Assembly (NCBI GenBank): GCA_007115705.1 | Contig: QXEO01000553.1 | Span: 11,368,910 to 11,432,909, forward strand | Direction: 5' to 3' | Length of the DNA stretch: 64,000 nucleotides | DNA from: Dactylis glomerata | Taxonomy: Eukaryota > Streptophyta > Magnoliopsida > Poales > Poaceae | Part shown: positions 10,631 through 23,251 of the stretch, piece by piece | Layout: every line of letters starts with the position of its first letter | Numbering within the stretch: the stretch's first letter is position 1 | Notes under the pieces: generated by a model | What the model saw: the letters and a program-made list of their open reading frames with translations, nothing else | The model's database searches: none | Told to the model about the DNA's origin: nothing | Made by a program: the position numbers and the translations under genes

Positions 10631-11950
10631 ACAGTTTTTGAACCATCGCGACCTCAAGCCGTATTATTAGTTTAGATTAGATAACAGAAAGAGTCCATGG
10701 GTATGATCGCAGCTCGGCGAAACAATTCGACAAGTACGAGTGCTTTCAGCGTGTCATGCCATTGGGGAACATGCGAGCACGCCGTGAATCGCCGGCCGTC
10801 GTGCTCTGCCCAGTCAGCGCCACGAGTAGAGATCCACCGTCTAGCTTTGCTATAATCGGCGTTGTTCTAGCAATCCGTCAACGTGGATCTGCCGACTTCT
10901 AGGCAGAACAGCGGATCAACTGAGTCACGAACATGGAGAGCTGGAGATTTGTTTCAGTCAGTTACACGCTTAGGCCACATGTACCGTGAATATGCACGTA
11001 CATACATGACGTGAGCAGCTTAGTTGATTAAGATCCAGGCAAACTACACAAGGTACTCTTCGTTTTCACGGGAGAGATTTAAAATCCTTCCGTTAAGCTG
11101 GAGGTGCTATTGTCGTACGTCGGTACCTGGTTTCTTCGTTTTAAATGGAGATAACTTATCTCGATCGCACCACACGACTGACGCCTCCACGAACGCCACT
11201 GCCGCTATGCCTTCGAGGAGTAGCAGCCTCTTCGTGTTTTCAGATCATAATAGGAGTAGCAGAATTTATCGCTGCACCATATCAGAAGCACCAACTTCGA
11301 TTTTGCCGTCTCCGATGATCTGCTGCCGGCGGACGTACTGCTGATCACCTGACAAGGAGGGAACAAATAACCTTTCACCTTTCATAACTAAAGTATGCAT
11401 TCTAAATTCTAATCATGTTGACGTGCAGGTTTCGATTGAATATCCTGCATGCATGCATGAATATTTAGTCGCCATCCTCGCCTTTGTGGGCAACTCAATG
11501 TTTAGCACCATGAAAACCTCGCGGCTTTAACCATTAGTTGACGCGTGAAGGCAACATAGCACGGGGAGCGAGGAGACTAAAGCAAGCTTGGTGAGCGGCG
11601 CTCAGCGAAAAATAAAGTAGCAAGGTAAAACTTAAAAACACATAAAATTATGTACATAATAGAATACTGCAACTCATGCAAAAATAAGAGCACCAGGAAT
11701 GCAAGATTAATTTAATTCTTCGTCAAAGCATAACAAACAGATAAGAGATGGAGAGAGTGCATGTTTAGTGTAGTGGTGAATATAAACAGATAATCGTATT
11801 GACTTGCAAATAGCACAACAAATGACTTAAGAATATTTTTTATGTGTCTTCAGTTTGTTTAATCTATATTTGTTTTTTATTATGAAAATATAAAATATTT
11901 TTATTATAGGTTTCTCATACTTCTAAAGTTGGTATTATACTACACATGAA

Positions 11951-11988
11951 AGAGTCTAGCCGCGCAAATGCGCGGGCCATCATGCTAG
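11951..11988 (+). mobile_element. Helitron 3' end
   Basis: A perfect hairpin (CCGCGCA 11960-11966, loop AA, TGCGCGG 11969-11975) is followed by nine bases and CTAG at 11985-11988, then TT. The terminal 30 bp are almost identical to those ending at 390. The element extends leftwards and may include the ankyrin fragment at 8840-9228. Confidence 0.75.
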
Positions 11989-12093
11989 TTTACCTTATAT
12001 ATATTAAGCCATCTCTTATAACTTTTTAATAGTGAAAATAGTTTTTGGTCCGGTCTAACGCCCATGCTATCTAGGGTCTCCTAAGGTCAGGAT
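11989..12093. other. Short internal remnant next to a giant gypsy LTR
   Basis: This is a leftover of the leader that should follow the primer binding site on the minus strand, cut off by the Helitron. No coding sequence is present. Confidence 0.4.
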
Positions 12094-12106
12094 GGCTCTG
12101 ATACCA
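12094..12106 (-). other. Primer binding site (tRNA-iMet) of the giant-LTR gypsy element
   Basis: On the minus strand TGGTATCAGAGCC lies four bases after the LTR end and matches the 3' end of initiator methionine tRNA. It identifies 12111-16792 as a 5' LTR of a minus-strand element whose internal part would lie to the left and is missing here. Confidence 0.85.
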
Positions 12107-12110
12107 ACTC

Positions 12111-15100
12111 TGTGGGGACCCCGGTTTACCACCCGGAATTCCCGTTATGCATACAATTCATGATCCCAGGAAGACCGTCATGAATCCACATAACAGAGTT
12201 GGCATTTCAGAGTACATCATCCATTACATAAATAAGTCGTTTAGTCTTACATGGCCACTTGGCCGAATTCAAATGCCTCGGAGGGCAAGTTCACTAAACA
12301 TAGCAGCGGAATCACAAACAGCGTCGGTAGCCCGTGTCATGCCTCTACCCTACAGGCGACTGACCGGGAGATGGATCCTAGTTCGCACCGGCGTCGTTGA
12401 ACTCCTCACCATCATCATCGTAGTCATCTCCATAATCTGGCCAAGTTAATAGCCAGGGACAAAGCCGTGAGTACATTTTGGAATTGTACTCGCAAACCAC
12501 CTAAGAAGGAACAAGTTGCATGCTCTTTGGCTGTAGCAAGGGAAGTTGGTTTGAGGCTAGTGCTTAATTCTAACTATTGTTTCTCGTGTCGATATAGCAT
12601 GTCATACGACATCTCTATATCCTTATTAAAGAAGAGTTTTTGTAAAGAATCTTTAGTACAAGCTCTAGAAAAGGGGGAACTCATTTTCAAGAGAAAAGCC
12701 GGTGGTCAATCAAACATGACCACCATCCTTATTAATTTCCGGTCAATCACACATGACCACCTCCCTTCCTTCGGCAGTACCCTGCAAGTACTCCGAACCA
12801 AATCCGTGCCACGGTAGTACCCTCCGAGTACTCCATCTGCACCTTTCTCCATTTTTCTAAAATCAACCTTTGAAAACAAAACCGACATTGGGCTAAGCAA
12901 CGGTCGTCCCAACCATCCATGACCGAGGACTCGGCTATTCGAATAGATTTACACTCTGCAGAGGTTGTACACTTTACCCACACCATCCGATAAATCCGCC
13001 GGGATACCACCACGGACCGTCATACACAAGTATGCGGGGCTCGGATAATCGATCATAGCCTTCCATCTATCCACCTTAATACGGGCGCCTACCCTGTGGA
13101 GTATACATCCCTGGCAAACCCTGGCCGTCTACCTCTGCCGAGCGTAGTTCCAGTGCCACGGCGGGAGAAACCCAAGTGTCTTCCAGACGGGTAGCCTATT
13201 GGTGGGCCCGCTACACTGTTGCCCACCAATTGCGACACCCTGGATTCCAGGGTCCTACAAACCCTTATATAGTGCGAGGCTCCCTGCACTAAGGCAGATA
13301 AACTTCAAACTAAGCCCCGTCCCATACCGGGGTAATGTGGTTGCACGGGTTAATTGTTCTGAGCGAACGCCTAGTGATCACCAATGTCATATAAAAACGA
13401 CCAACTCCTTGTCCTCCATTTTGATCAAAACCATTTTCAAAATCACTTCAGTGGGGTAGGTACTACCCCAAGGTTTTCGGAAACATTTTGTAAACTTTCT
13501 TTGAGTGTTCCCAATCCTAGAGTTTTAGCTCCACTAGAAGGTTTATCAAAGGCTTTGTTGCTAATCAACAAGCCACTAATTCAGGGGTAATGGAATAGGT
13601 AATCAAGGGGGTCATCTCGATGGATGATAACAATTTGACTTGCGGAGCCTGAGTCAATGAATAATTGCTACAAGAACTATAGCAATATAAAATCCATGCA
13701 CTTTAATAAAACAGAAGGAGACATGCAATTGTGTAAATAGGAGTTCAGATATGCATAGATGGCTTGCCTTGGGTGGCTTGTCCCTGGTCCTCCTCGTCCT
13801 GATACTCGTACACTTCACCTTCTTCGGTACACTCCTCGTTCGCTTCTATCGTCGAAAAAATAACAATGCACACATAAATACACAAGCATACACAAGTCAC
13901 AAACATTCCAGCACTCCACACCATATCATCCAAGAGTATCAGAAGCAAACAAGTTTAGAAACAAAACAAGATTTTTTTAAAGGTTCTTAATTAGCAATTT
14001 ATCCCTATTAGAAACTAGGGTTTCTTATTTGATGAGATCACAACAACTTAGCATCCAATTCAAGCATGCAAGTACTCAATGAATCAAACAGCACACTTAT
14101 CATATTTGCAGGTTGACAACAATCTTAAGAACCTAACAAAGTTGGATTTACTGAAAAACAAGTTGTGGTTAATTTCCTATGAATTAAACAATAGGAAATG
14201 GCACTAGAGCAACAAAATAATCCTCAGATATTCCCTGTGTTTCAGAAAAATATGAGGTAAAGTGATCTGGAAAGCTCTTCCAGAACATGATCCAACAAAG
14301 TTGGATTCAATACAAAATTCCTTTTCTACTGCAAGTGGTGATTTTTCCAAGATTAATTGCACACAAAGCCATTTCAATTACTACTGCAAGAATATAAGTC
14401 CTAAAATAGCAAAACCAGTGAGTCAAGCAAGGTATCATGATAAGCTATCACTGAAAATTGGTTTCACTCATTTTCAACATACCAAACTCAAGATTTGCAT
14501 GTAAGTAAGAAAATAGGCTAATAACACACCACTATTTATCATTTGCTCTACGTTGATCCTAAAATCATGGGACCTATGCCATCTGAAAGCTAATGACTTA
14601 AGCTACTCAAGGAAATTTGAATCACTCCATGTGCATGCACAAATCAAATTCTATGGAATTTCAAAGTTCACAGAACAAGCAAAATTATCAGAGCATTTTC
14701 TAAAAAAAAATCGCGTGGGCCAGATCTGCTCAGAACGGGCCGAAACAGCGCGGATCTAGCCCAGATCTGCCGGCGACGCGCGGGAGGGCGATTTCAAATG
14801 GCCTGCCAGCGGGGCCCAGCTGTCATCGGCCCCAGGCGAGCGAATCGGTATGCGCCGATCTCGGCCGTCCGATCAAGTGGAGATCGACGGCGCTCGATCG
14901 TCGTCTCCGCGATAGAAGAACAGGATGTCGGCGAGGCTAGGATTTGGCTAGGGGTTATCGGGGCTCACCTAGGGCAGCTCGGCATCAATCTGGCGGTGGC
15001 GTTCGGCTGCGGTGCTTCGAAAGAGGTCAGAGATGTCGTCGGAGAGGCAAACGTCGAAGCGGCGTGGTCCTAGGCTTCCTCCTTCACCTCCAGACGCTCC

Positions 15101-16792
15101 GGCGAGGTCGGCGATGGCATCGGCTACCGTCGGTCTTGGCCCTAGAAAAGTATAGAGTTAGCACCGCAGGGAGTCTAGGAAACCAGAGAGAGAGAGGAGA
15201 GAGGCCAGCGGCGTCGCAGGTGATGGCAACCTTCCCCTTTTCCTCCTCGGCTTCGGTGGTTCTCCGGCGAGCTCTCTAGGGCTGGGCACGGCGAGGGAGA
15301 AGGTGCCTATCGGTGTGTGAGCTTGTAGAGGAGAGGGGAGTGCGGAGAGGTGCAAATGACGAGCAGAGAGGGCGAGGAGAGGGAGTGCGGGGTTTTATCT
15401 GCTCGCGATGGGCGTGGTCTAGGGTGCACTTCGATGGAAACGATTGGGGGGTTTGGGCGGCGTGCTGGGGATGGCGTTGTGGTCTCAGTCCAGTGGTGTG
15501 GTCGCGGAGCTCGGGAGCGTGCTGTGCCAATGGGTAGATGCACGGGTTCAGTCGACGTGCACGGATTTCGTGTCACGGCCGGGAGGATCAGGTGGTCGAG
15601 CGTGCTGGGCGAGGGTGGCGCGTTGCTGGGGCTTCAATGCCGTGCAGGGTGACATGCAGTGCGCGGGGAAAATGTGCATGCACGCTTCGGAATGGCTATG
15701 CCGCAACTAGAGCGTGCACGGGAGGGGGCAGAGTGCAGGCTGGAGAGCGGCCAACGGGCGGCGTGGGCGGCAGCCAGCCATTGGGCGTCGACGACGGCGG
15801 CTAGGGGGCTCTGGTGGCGTGGTAGCAGGGGCGGGCTTGACTTCTGCACCCTGGTCGGCACGAGCGTGCGCTGGGTGGCCTCGGGCTTCGAGAGAGAGGA
15901 GTGGTGAGGTAGGGGAGGTGAGTGTCTTGCAGGTGGGGTCCTGGTGCTCTCCTGGGCGGCTGCTCGACGCTGGTTGGGGGTTGGAGGGGCTGGAGTGAGA
16001 GAGAGGGGGAGAGTGAGATCTTGGCAAGATTGCCTCGGGCTTCCCCCTCCTTTTGTTTCCAACCGCATGGGACAAGGAGAATAAGAGAGGGGAAGAGAGA
16101 GAGGTGGCCGGCTAGGGTGTGTCTTGGTCGAGTTTGCAAAGAAAAGGGAGGAAAGAAAAGAAAAGAAGAAGGTTTTGGTGAATTCGGCCAAATTTCATTT
16201 GAATTTTGAAAAGTGCAAAGTTATGATCCAAAGGTGGTGGTGAATGTTTCAGAAGTGTTTTCAAATAGATAGCAAGGCATCCACCAAGTTTCAAGATTTT
16301 TGGCCGAGTGGAAATAGGGTTTTGAATGAGTTCCTATTTTCCAATATAGAGTGCAAAAATAAAGTTTAAATAAAAGAAATAAAAAGATTGTTGGTGCTAA
16401 GACTCTATTTCACTAGGTTTAGCAATAGAATGAAATCATGGCACATCTCCATGCATTCATGCAGCATGCTCAAGTGAATTTGAAAGGAAAAAGAATTTAA
16501 GTGACACACGCACATGCACATGAAATGATAGTGCAAACAAGCAAGCAAGATCTAGATTTATTCCTTCTAGGTTTTTGAATGGCATCTGAATACTTTGCAA
16601 ACCAACACACATCATAATTCACTCTTACAAGAATTCCAGAAGAGAACTTTGAACAAAAGATTTTTATAGAGTCACACCAATGCACATGGGATCATGCATA
16701 CACACACACAATATCTTAATAAAAAGTTTTAGTTTCCCCTAAATAAAGCATTACTTGATCTTAATATGCATTACAAAAAGTGGGCTGTTACA
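12111..16792 (-). repeat. Giant (4.7 kb) gypsy 5' LTR
   Basis: On the plus strand the unit begins TGTGGGGACC at 12111 and ends GGGCTGTTACA at 16792, giving TG...CA ends with the primer binding site just outside. A GC-rich block (about 14700-16150) carries several long spurious open frames and is probably the promoter and transcribed leader part of the LTR; the rest is AT-rich. Length and ends suit Sukkula-like Triticeae elements, but I assign no family firmly. The sequence to the right (16793 on) belongs to a different, decayed gypsy element. Confidence 0.75.
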
Positions 16793-17335
16793 CTAAGGCC
16801 TGGCGTGAGTGGGCACTTTTAGGATTGACGGTTAGGACGAACTCGATGTTCCACGAGCCCCTCACTGGTTATAAACCCCGGCCCTCCTAGTCCCGTATTG
16901 CCCCGCCGGAGGACATGCAACACTCTGCATGGGCCATCCCACTTTTTGGGGAGAGATCCTACGCTCCCCGGGACTCAAGGTCCCGGCAAACAAGGTTTCC
17001 CTGTTAGAACTCCTGGGTTGGCCACGCCCACCGTGTTGGCTGCAAGAACCTTTACAAATAGCAGATGAACGACACATTTTCCTGGCTACGAACCCTCTTA
17101 AGGAAGTTGATGACACTGAAGTTCCTTCTCGCGAAGGGCTTGGCGTCGCCATAGCAGGTATTCGAGAGAATCCATAATTAAGCCCTGTGGATGATGCGGT
17201 CCTTCCCCTGCTTTCTAGGGGTGTCACCAGTGGTTTCGGCGCTGCCACCCTTTTGGGCTCATAGTGCCCGTCTCCGCTCGAGGTGGCGTTACTCCTCAAT
17301 TAGTCCGGCAAGTTGGAGCGGGCGGGATGCACCGC

Positions 17336-17865
17336 TCACTTGCCGGGCCATCTGTACTCTCTTGCTGCTCCGCAGTTGGTAGAGCCCCCTGCTGATGCCA
17401 GCGGGACTCCAAGCTCTTCGTCTTCCGAGATAATGGAAGGCTGGGACAACTTCTCAACAATAGCTCCTGCAGGGACTGGCAATCCTTGGGTGGCTATCTT
17501 GGACAACTCCTTGACTGTTGCATCCTGTCCGGGCGGGACATGCTCAAGCTTGAGGCTGTTGAAGTTGCACTCAAGCTTCCGCACCTCGCCCGCATACGCC
17601 TTCATTAATAGACTGAGCTTGACTCCTTCTGCTTGGCCGGCCATGAGCTGGGAGTCACCGCAGATGGAGAGATGAGAAATCCCCATCCCGGCGGCGATCC
17701 TTATGCCGGCTAGCAGGTCTTCACATTCTATTGTGCTGCTGGCACAACATTCCCGAGGGAAAGCGAGCTAGATGACGTACTTGTGAATCTGGCCCGTGGG
17801 CGAGACCAAGAGCACGCCAGCCCCCAAATCTTCCCAGGACTGAGCGCCGTCTAAGTGGGCAACCC
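17336..17865 (-). pseudogene. Retrotransposon RNase H (aRNH) remnant
   Basis: The minus strand reads WVAHLDGAQSWEDLGAGVLL, then ECCASSTIECEDLLAGIRIA, then ISHLSICGDSQLMAGQ, which carry the D, E and D of the RNase H active site, followed by a lysine-rich segment ending LPVPAGAIVEKLSQPS. A TAG stop (17769-17771) and a one-base shift just after it break the frame. It degrades RNA in RNA-DNA hybrids during element replication. The HFDGA/HLDGA type is that of the second RNase H of Tat elements. Confidence 0.7.
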
Positions 17866-19604
17866 AGTTGCCAGAAGCTTCCTCCGTTGACTCTGGTCTT
17901 TTGACTGCCACCTGGCCTGGGGCGCGCAGGGCCCTGGCCCTTCAAGCTCCAGTGGCACCAGGCGAGTCCGCACGGCCCTGGGTAGCGCGCATTGGCGATG
18001 CAGGGCACTACCCACATGGCGTGCAGTGCTTGGCGAGTCTCCATGAACACCCAACGAACCTCTGCTTCTGTGGCGTCGAAGTCATAGTGGCCAGGGCAAG
18101 AAGGTTCTGGGAGAGAACGCTTCTTTTCCGAGTGCTGGCCTTGGGCTGCGACACCTAACGGGGCTGAAGGGAGTTCAGGCCCCACGAGCCCCCTAGGAGA
18201 GTGCCCAAGCGCACCAGGCCGGGGAGGCAACCCATCCCCAACGTAGGTTGTCGCAACATCCCCCAGGCGCTCTCCGGCTCTCCTTCCTAGGCCTCCTACT
18301 GTGGCTAGGCAATCGCCTCGTCCCTGGGGAGCCCTTCCTGGGAGGTCGTGGTGCGCACCGCGCCCTGGCTGGGCTCCCACCGAGCCTTATCCTCGTAACA
18401 GCCATGAGTCACCCCCACAATTGCACGCTTTGCAAGGCGTTCACTGCAGATCTCCACCAAGTGTTCGATGTAGAGACAAGCCGTGACATCGTGGAGGCTT
18501 GTTTCATACAGAGGGCGCCACTTCCGGGGGGTCGGCTCCACGGCAGCGCCCTCAGAACTGCTAGCCCCATCTTTTGTTCCCGCCGCGGCGGCGGGTCCTG
18601 GCTCAACAGCCTGGGGCTTCTCTGGGGTGTGCCAGCTCGCCCTCTTCTTTGCAGCAGCAAGCGCCGGGCCTAGAGGGGCTAACGCCTCCAGGACCGGGGC
18701 CCGCCATCCTTGCTAGTGGTGCACGGCTGCGCCGGGGCTCTCCTCACGGTGAAGCAAGGTGACGGCCATGGCCCCCGCCTTCGCTGGCGCAGGGACTTCC
18801 ATCATGTGGGATGGCCACGCCAGCATCACAGTTGGCGCTGTTAGGTGGGACGGTCCGACAATAGGTTGGGCGGGGAAGACCACGGTGAGCCCCGTCGCGC
18901 CTTTGCATTTCACAGTGCGAGCAGCTCCACCGCTGGGTGCAGTGGCCAGCCCTGCCTCTCGAGTGAGAGGGGAGGAGTCGCGCCGTCTCGCGACAGGGTA
19001 GCGCTGCACGTACTCAGACAACTCATGGAGACGCGCTTCCCAAGGCTTGTACGCTGGAGCTCCAGGCATTGGAGCACAAGAAGCGAGAGAGCAAATGGCA
19101 GCCATGGCCTCCCCGAGGTTGTTTACACCTTGGGGGACTTGGTCGGGGTGGCGGGAAACCGTCACTCCACAATTTGCTCCACCTTCTACCCTTTGCAAGC
19201 CAATGCAGGGGCTCATAGCGCATGAAGGCCTAAGCTAGGTGAGCAGCAGGGCGCACGCTCCCCCAACGTCCCTGCTGCCAGCAGTGCCTCCCTCGCCTCT
19301 GAGAGGATCTGCTGCGGTAGTGCCCCCAGCGCCTTTGCCCTGGGGCAAGGCAACGTCTAGCTCAAGGGACGACACCTCTGCGCCAGCCACTAGGGCGAAG
19401 TAGGGGCATGCCTCTCCGCCTCCCAAGCATGCTGCCTTGCCAAAGCGACGGGGCGGGGCACCCATCGCCCCTTGTCGAGTGAATCGGCTGGGCAGGCCGC
19501 ACCGTCATCTCCCCCAGTCATGGCCAAGGGGCAAAATAGATGGAGTCTTCACAGATGCCGAGGTTGAAGTCGAGGAAGTCAACAAAGACGAATACCGCAC
19601 CTCT
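17866..19604. other. Decayed gypsy internal sequence without readable domains
   Basis: This is GC-rich sequence with overlapping open frames on both strands, none showing a gag, protease or RT motif that I can identify. From position and orientation it should derive from the 5' half of the Tat-type element. Confidence 0.45.
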
Positions 19605-19619
19605 ACCTGGAGTGCTAGA

Positions 19620-21055
19620 TGTCGTGGGTGCGTCCATGGACACCGGGAGATTCACCCCTAGGTTGTTTGGCAAGTGGAACAGGAAAGACACCTTCGTCAA
19701 CTCCAGAAAGCACTCACACGAGACATACAACAATTTTACCCTGGTTCAGGCCGCAAGAGGGGATCTCGCGTAAAACCCTATGTCCAGCATGTCTGAGCTT
19801 ATTGAAGAAGATGTCGTCGGCGAGTGTACAAGAACGTCAGAGGTCGTGCCTGGGGTCATCTAACCACCGGACTTGGCTATCCTATGTCGGATCTAATCCA
19901 TCTCCCCCGAGGTGAAGGAGATAGCTAGAAAGATCTGGGAGCTATGCTTTCCCAGTCCACTCTCAAGAGCTCACAAGATGTACATCTTGTAGGTCTCTTC
20001 TCTCTTCTCTCTGAGGCTAAGTTTGCCTGCCTACTCTTTGCTCTCTGCTTGAGCTCTAGGTTTTCTTCCTTGTTCTCTCTCTTTGCCCTTTGCCTACCGT
20101 GGCCTGGCCCTCATTTTATACTCAAGGGGATACCACAGTGGCCGGGCTGCATGTGTGACATATGTCACACGACTTTGGGCGGTGGCATAGCCCTGTAGGT
20201 CTACGCGCCAAGCTGTCTTTCACTCTTCCTGGCGCGCTGCACCGATGGGACTTGACCAGCCGGTCATGTCCGTCATTACGGTGCCTGCAGCGGTAATGAT
20301 GCCTCTTACAAGTCCACCACAGTGGACTTCTGCCGCGCGTCCTCCATGCGTCCTCTTTTTACCGTGCCTGCCGCGGGGTGACAGCGGAGATCCCTATAGG
20401 ATCCGCCCGCCACGCGCCCAGAGGTCTCATATTTCGGGATAGGTCCCGAGCCTTCTCTCGTACACTACTTCCTCCCGGCTAGGGGAAATACCTTTGCTTG
20501 CAAGCTTCCCTCCCCTCAAGGGGGAGAGGCCTTCTTCTCCTCCTTTCCAACAAAGGGGAAGGGCCTTGCCTGGCACCCTACAACGCCTTGCTGGGCTATT
20601 CATCTTGGGCAGTGCTTGTCGGGGACTCACCGTGGGCATCGTTTCTGGACTCCTTCCAGGAAATGGTGAAGGGCCAAGGGATGCCGCCATGACAGAGCTT
20701 CTGAAGATGCCAGTCGAGGAGCTCTCACGACACCTTCGATAAGCTCTGCCGCAGGAGCAGCCCTCGCCTTCACCATGCCCTTGGTGCCTCCAGCTGTGTG
20801 TTGCTTTCAGCTGGTACACTTCCACCTCCCGTGGGGGATGAGAACCATGGCCCTGGCTATATGTAACCTGGACAACAACTGCATTCATCTTCTTCCCGCA
20901 AGTGGGCTTGCGGGTGGCTCTTCGCCACTGGGAAGTGGTGGCCGACCGTCCGGCAGTGCCTTGGTCCGGCCGCCATGCGATGAGTCCTTATCTCCTACCT
21001 TCGTGGAGCAGGCTAGGCGGTAGGCACTACGACCCCCTGGTCTAGAGCACCGACA
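19620..21055 (-). repeat. 5' LTR of the decayed Tat-type element
   Basis: It begins TGTCGTGGGTG and ends GCACCGACA (1436 bp). Near 19735-19775 it has the phrase ACCCTGGTTCAGG...GTAAAACCCTA, which is also present in the LTRs at 24926 and 34111, so the families are related. Copia coding sequence resumes directly after it. Confidence 0.7.
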
Positions 21056-21064
21056 CCGCAAGAA

Positions 21065-21620
21065 CTTGAACAAGAGTGCTTATGAAATTCTTACCGGCCA
21101 AAAGCCCAACATCAAGTACTTCCGAGTGTTTGGTTGTACGTGTTTTTATCTCAGGAAAGGTATCCGTTTTTCAAAGTTTGATACTAAAGCTTTAGAGGGT
21201 ATCTTTGTTGGTTATTCCTCGGACTCATATTCCTATAGGATCTATAGCAAGTCCACCAGACATGTTATAGAAACTTGTAATGTGGGGTTCGATGAAGATA
21301 ATGGTTCCTTTATGGGACAAAGTGGTGTTTGTTATGTAGTTAACAAAATTGCCCCCCAAGCCATAAGAAGAATGTGTGTCAGATTCTTCCACTGCATTGA
21401 GGGACACCTTTTGGCCAAAGGAGAAGGACAATGCTCTACTCAAGTGGAGCCTTCACCTGCTGAACACCCACAGGACTTGAACCAAAGATAAGATGCACAC
21501 CCTCAACCTCAAGATCACCCCATCAAGTCATCTTGCCCAGAGTCTCTGGCCCCTCAGGTCCGAAGTCTCCAGCCTATACCATAATCTGCGGGTCTGGATA
21601 CCGGATTCTGCGGGGGCAAT
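21065..21620 (+). pseudogene. Copia integrase C-terminal part
   Basis: The frame reads KSAYEILTGQKPNIKYFRVF, then GCTCFYLRKG and KALEGIFVGYSSDSYSYRIY, the conserved end of the copia integrase core and its C-terminal GKGY-type region. The ORF closes at 21489-21491, and the following 130 bases are the linker before reverse transcriptase. Confidence 0.85.
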
Positions 21621-23251
21621 TGATACGTCTCAAACGTATCTATAATTTTTGATGCTCCATGCTTGTTTATACACCATTTGCTTTGAGTTTTGTTACACTT
21701 CGTGGCATTTTTATGCATTTTCTGGAACTAACCTATTAACAAGATGCCATAGTGCTAGTTCCCTGTTTTCTGTTGTTTTTGTGTTTCAGAAAAGTTACAG
21801 AGGAAATATTCTCGGAATTGGACGAAACAAAAGCCGAACCTCCTATTTTTACCGAAGCCTTGCGAAGACTGAAGATGAGATGGAGGGGGGCCAAGAGCCA
21901 GGCTCACCACAGGGGGGCGTGGCCCAGCCCCTGGCCGCGCCGCCCCATGTTGAGGCCAGCTGGCCCTAGCTCTGACGATGCCCTTTCGCCTATAAGTTCC
22001 CCTCGACGGAAAAACCTAAGGGACGGATCTCTTTTCCACGAAACATACAACAAGCCGCCGCTGTCGCCGTTGCAAGATCGGGAGGATCCATGAGCTCTTC
22101 CCGGCACTCTGCCGGAGAGGGGAATCCCTGCCGGAGGCCTTCTACACCACCATGGTCGCCTCCAGAGTGATGTGTGAGTAGTCTACCTTGGACTACAGGT
22201 CCATAGCAGTAGCTAGATGGTTATCACCTCCACCATGTGCTTCATGTTTAGATCTTGTGAGCTTCCCTACATGATCATATCATCTTTATGTAATCATACA
22301 TGTTGTGTTTGTTGGGATCCGATGAGTATTGGTACTATGTGATGTTATGTGCTGAATATATATCATGTTATCTCTATGATATTTATGATCTTGCATGCTT
22401 TCCATTGCTAGTAGCTATCTTGGCCGAGTAGATGCTAGTAACTCCAAGAGGGAGTATTTATGCTTGATAGTTGGGTTCATGCCTCTATTTAATTTGGGGG
22501 GAGTGACAGAAACCTCTAAGGTTGTAGATGTGTTGTTGCCACTAAGGAGAAAAAACATTCTTGTGTCCAAGGACATTTTCTTTGTTTACATTACGCACTT
22601 TGCTTAATGCGATTATCTGTTGTTCGCAACATAATACTCTAGGGGTCCTCGGACGATTCCCCGCGAGTGGATTTTTAGTCATAGATGCAGTTGGATGGCG
22701 GTCTATGTATTTTGTCGTAATGCCCAGAGTGAATCTCATAGTGATCCTCATGACATATGTACGTTATCTTTATTCTATCAATTGCCCAACTGTAATTTGT
22801 TTACCCAGCATGTCTTATTTATCTTACAGAGAGAGACCACTAGTGAACTATGGACCCCGGTCTAATTTCCTTTACATTGCTATACCGTTTTACTTTTACT
22901 CACGCTGTTTACTTTCTTGCATACTATTATCCTATTACCACTCGATACGCTCAATTCTTTGTTTACAGCAAACCGGTGAGATTGAAAACCTCATCGTAAG
23001 TTGGGAGCAAAGTTTCTGGTTGTGTTGTGTGCAGGTTTCACGTTGCTGCTGGTGAAAAGCTACACGCCGACAAGCAGTTTATCTGGCGCCCTTGTCCGGA
23101 GTGTCACGAAGCTACCAAGCATCACCTTCTGAGGTTTGGCTTTCTCCTACTGGTTCGATAACCTTGGTTTCACAACTGAGGGAAGACTTGCTGCTGTGCT
23201 CATCATACCTTCCTCTTGGGGTTCCCAATGAGCTATTCTTACAAGCCATCA
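21621..23251 (+). repeat. Solo LTR of the TGATACGTCTC gypsy family (copy A)
   Basis: The unit (1631 bp) begins TGATACGTCTC and ends CAAGCCATCA. It aligns along its length with 44706-46310 and, reversed, with 56201-57863. A TATA-like CTATAAG lies at 21992, followed by the leader phrase AAAAACCTAAG. No primer binding site or polypurine tract adjoins it and copia sequence resumes on both sides, so it is a solo LTR. The flanking five bases (GCAAT and GTGAT) match only at three positions, so a clean target duplication is not shown. Confidence 0.8.

Larger units (their letters stand above)
9229..11950. other. Unassigned, repeat-bearing sequence upstream of a Helitron end
   Basis: No gene is recognisable. 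The region contains a diverged direct duplication (about 9803-9870 and 9933-9990, sharing GGTTGAC, GGCGGGCAG and AAGGTTCTGTT), short GC-rich repeats at 10030-10175 and a roughly 110-bp tandem duplication at 10420-10630. It is probably the body of the Helitron that ends at 11988. I could not find that element's 5' end. Confidence 0.4.
16793..21055 (-). mobile_element. Decayed Tat-type gypsy element with one LTR
   Basis: The right end is a 5' LTR (19620-21055) followed on the minus strand by a primer-binding-like tract at 19605-19619 that resembles the one of the 34111 LTR. Internal sequence to the left includes an RNase H of the second (aRNH) kind used by Tat elements. Gag, reverse transcriptase and integrase are not readable. 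Sequence near 16835-16865 resembles the end of an integrase (the V-x-x-S/H-W-N-I segment just before the polyprotein stop), so a large internal deletion is likely. The 3' LTR is absent, and the giant LTR at 12111-16792 abuts it. Confidence 0.65.

Noticed and set aside
14798..16209. Many overlapping GC-rich open frames on both strands
   Set aside because: They fall in the GC-rich core of the giant LTR at 12111-16792, overlap each other on both strands and show no domain.
17721..19465. Proline/alanine/glycine-rich open frames
   Set aside because: High GC content keeps all frames open. They lie in decayed gypsy sequence, and only the RNase H segment is recognisable.
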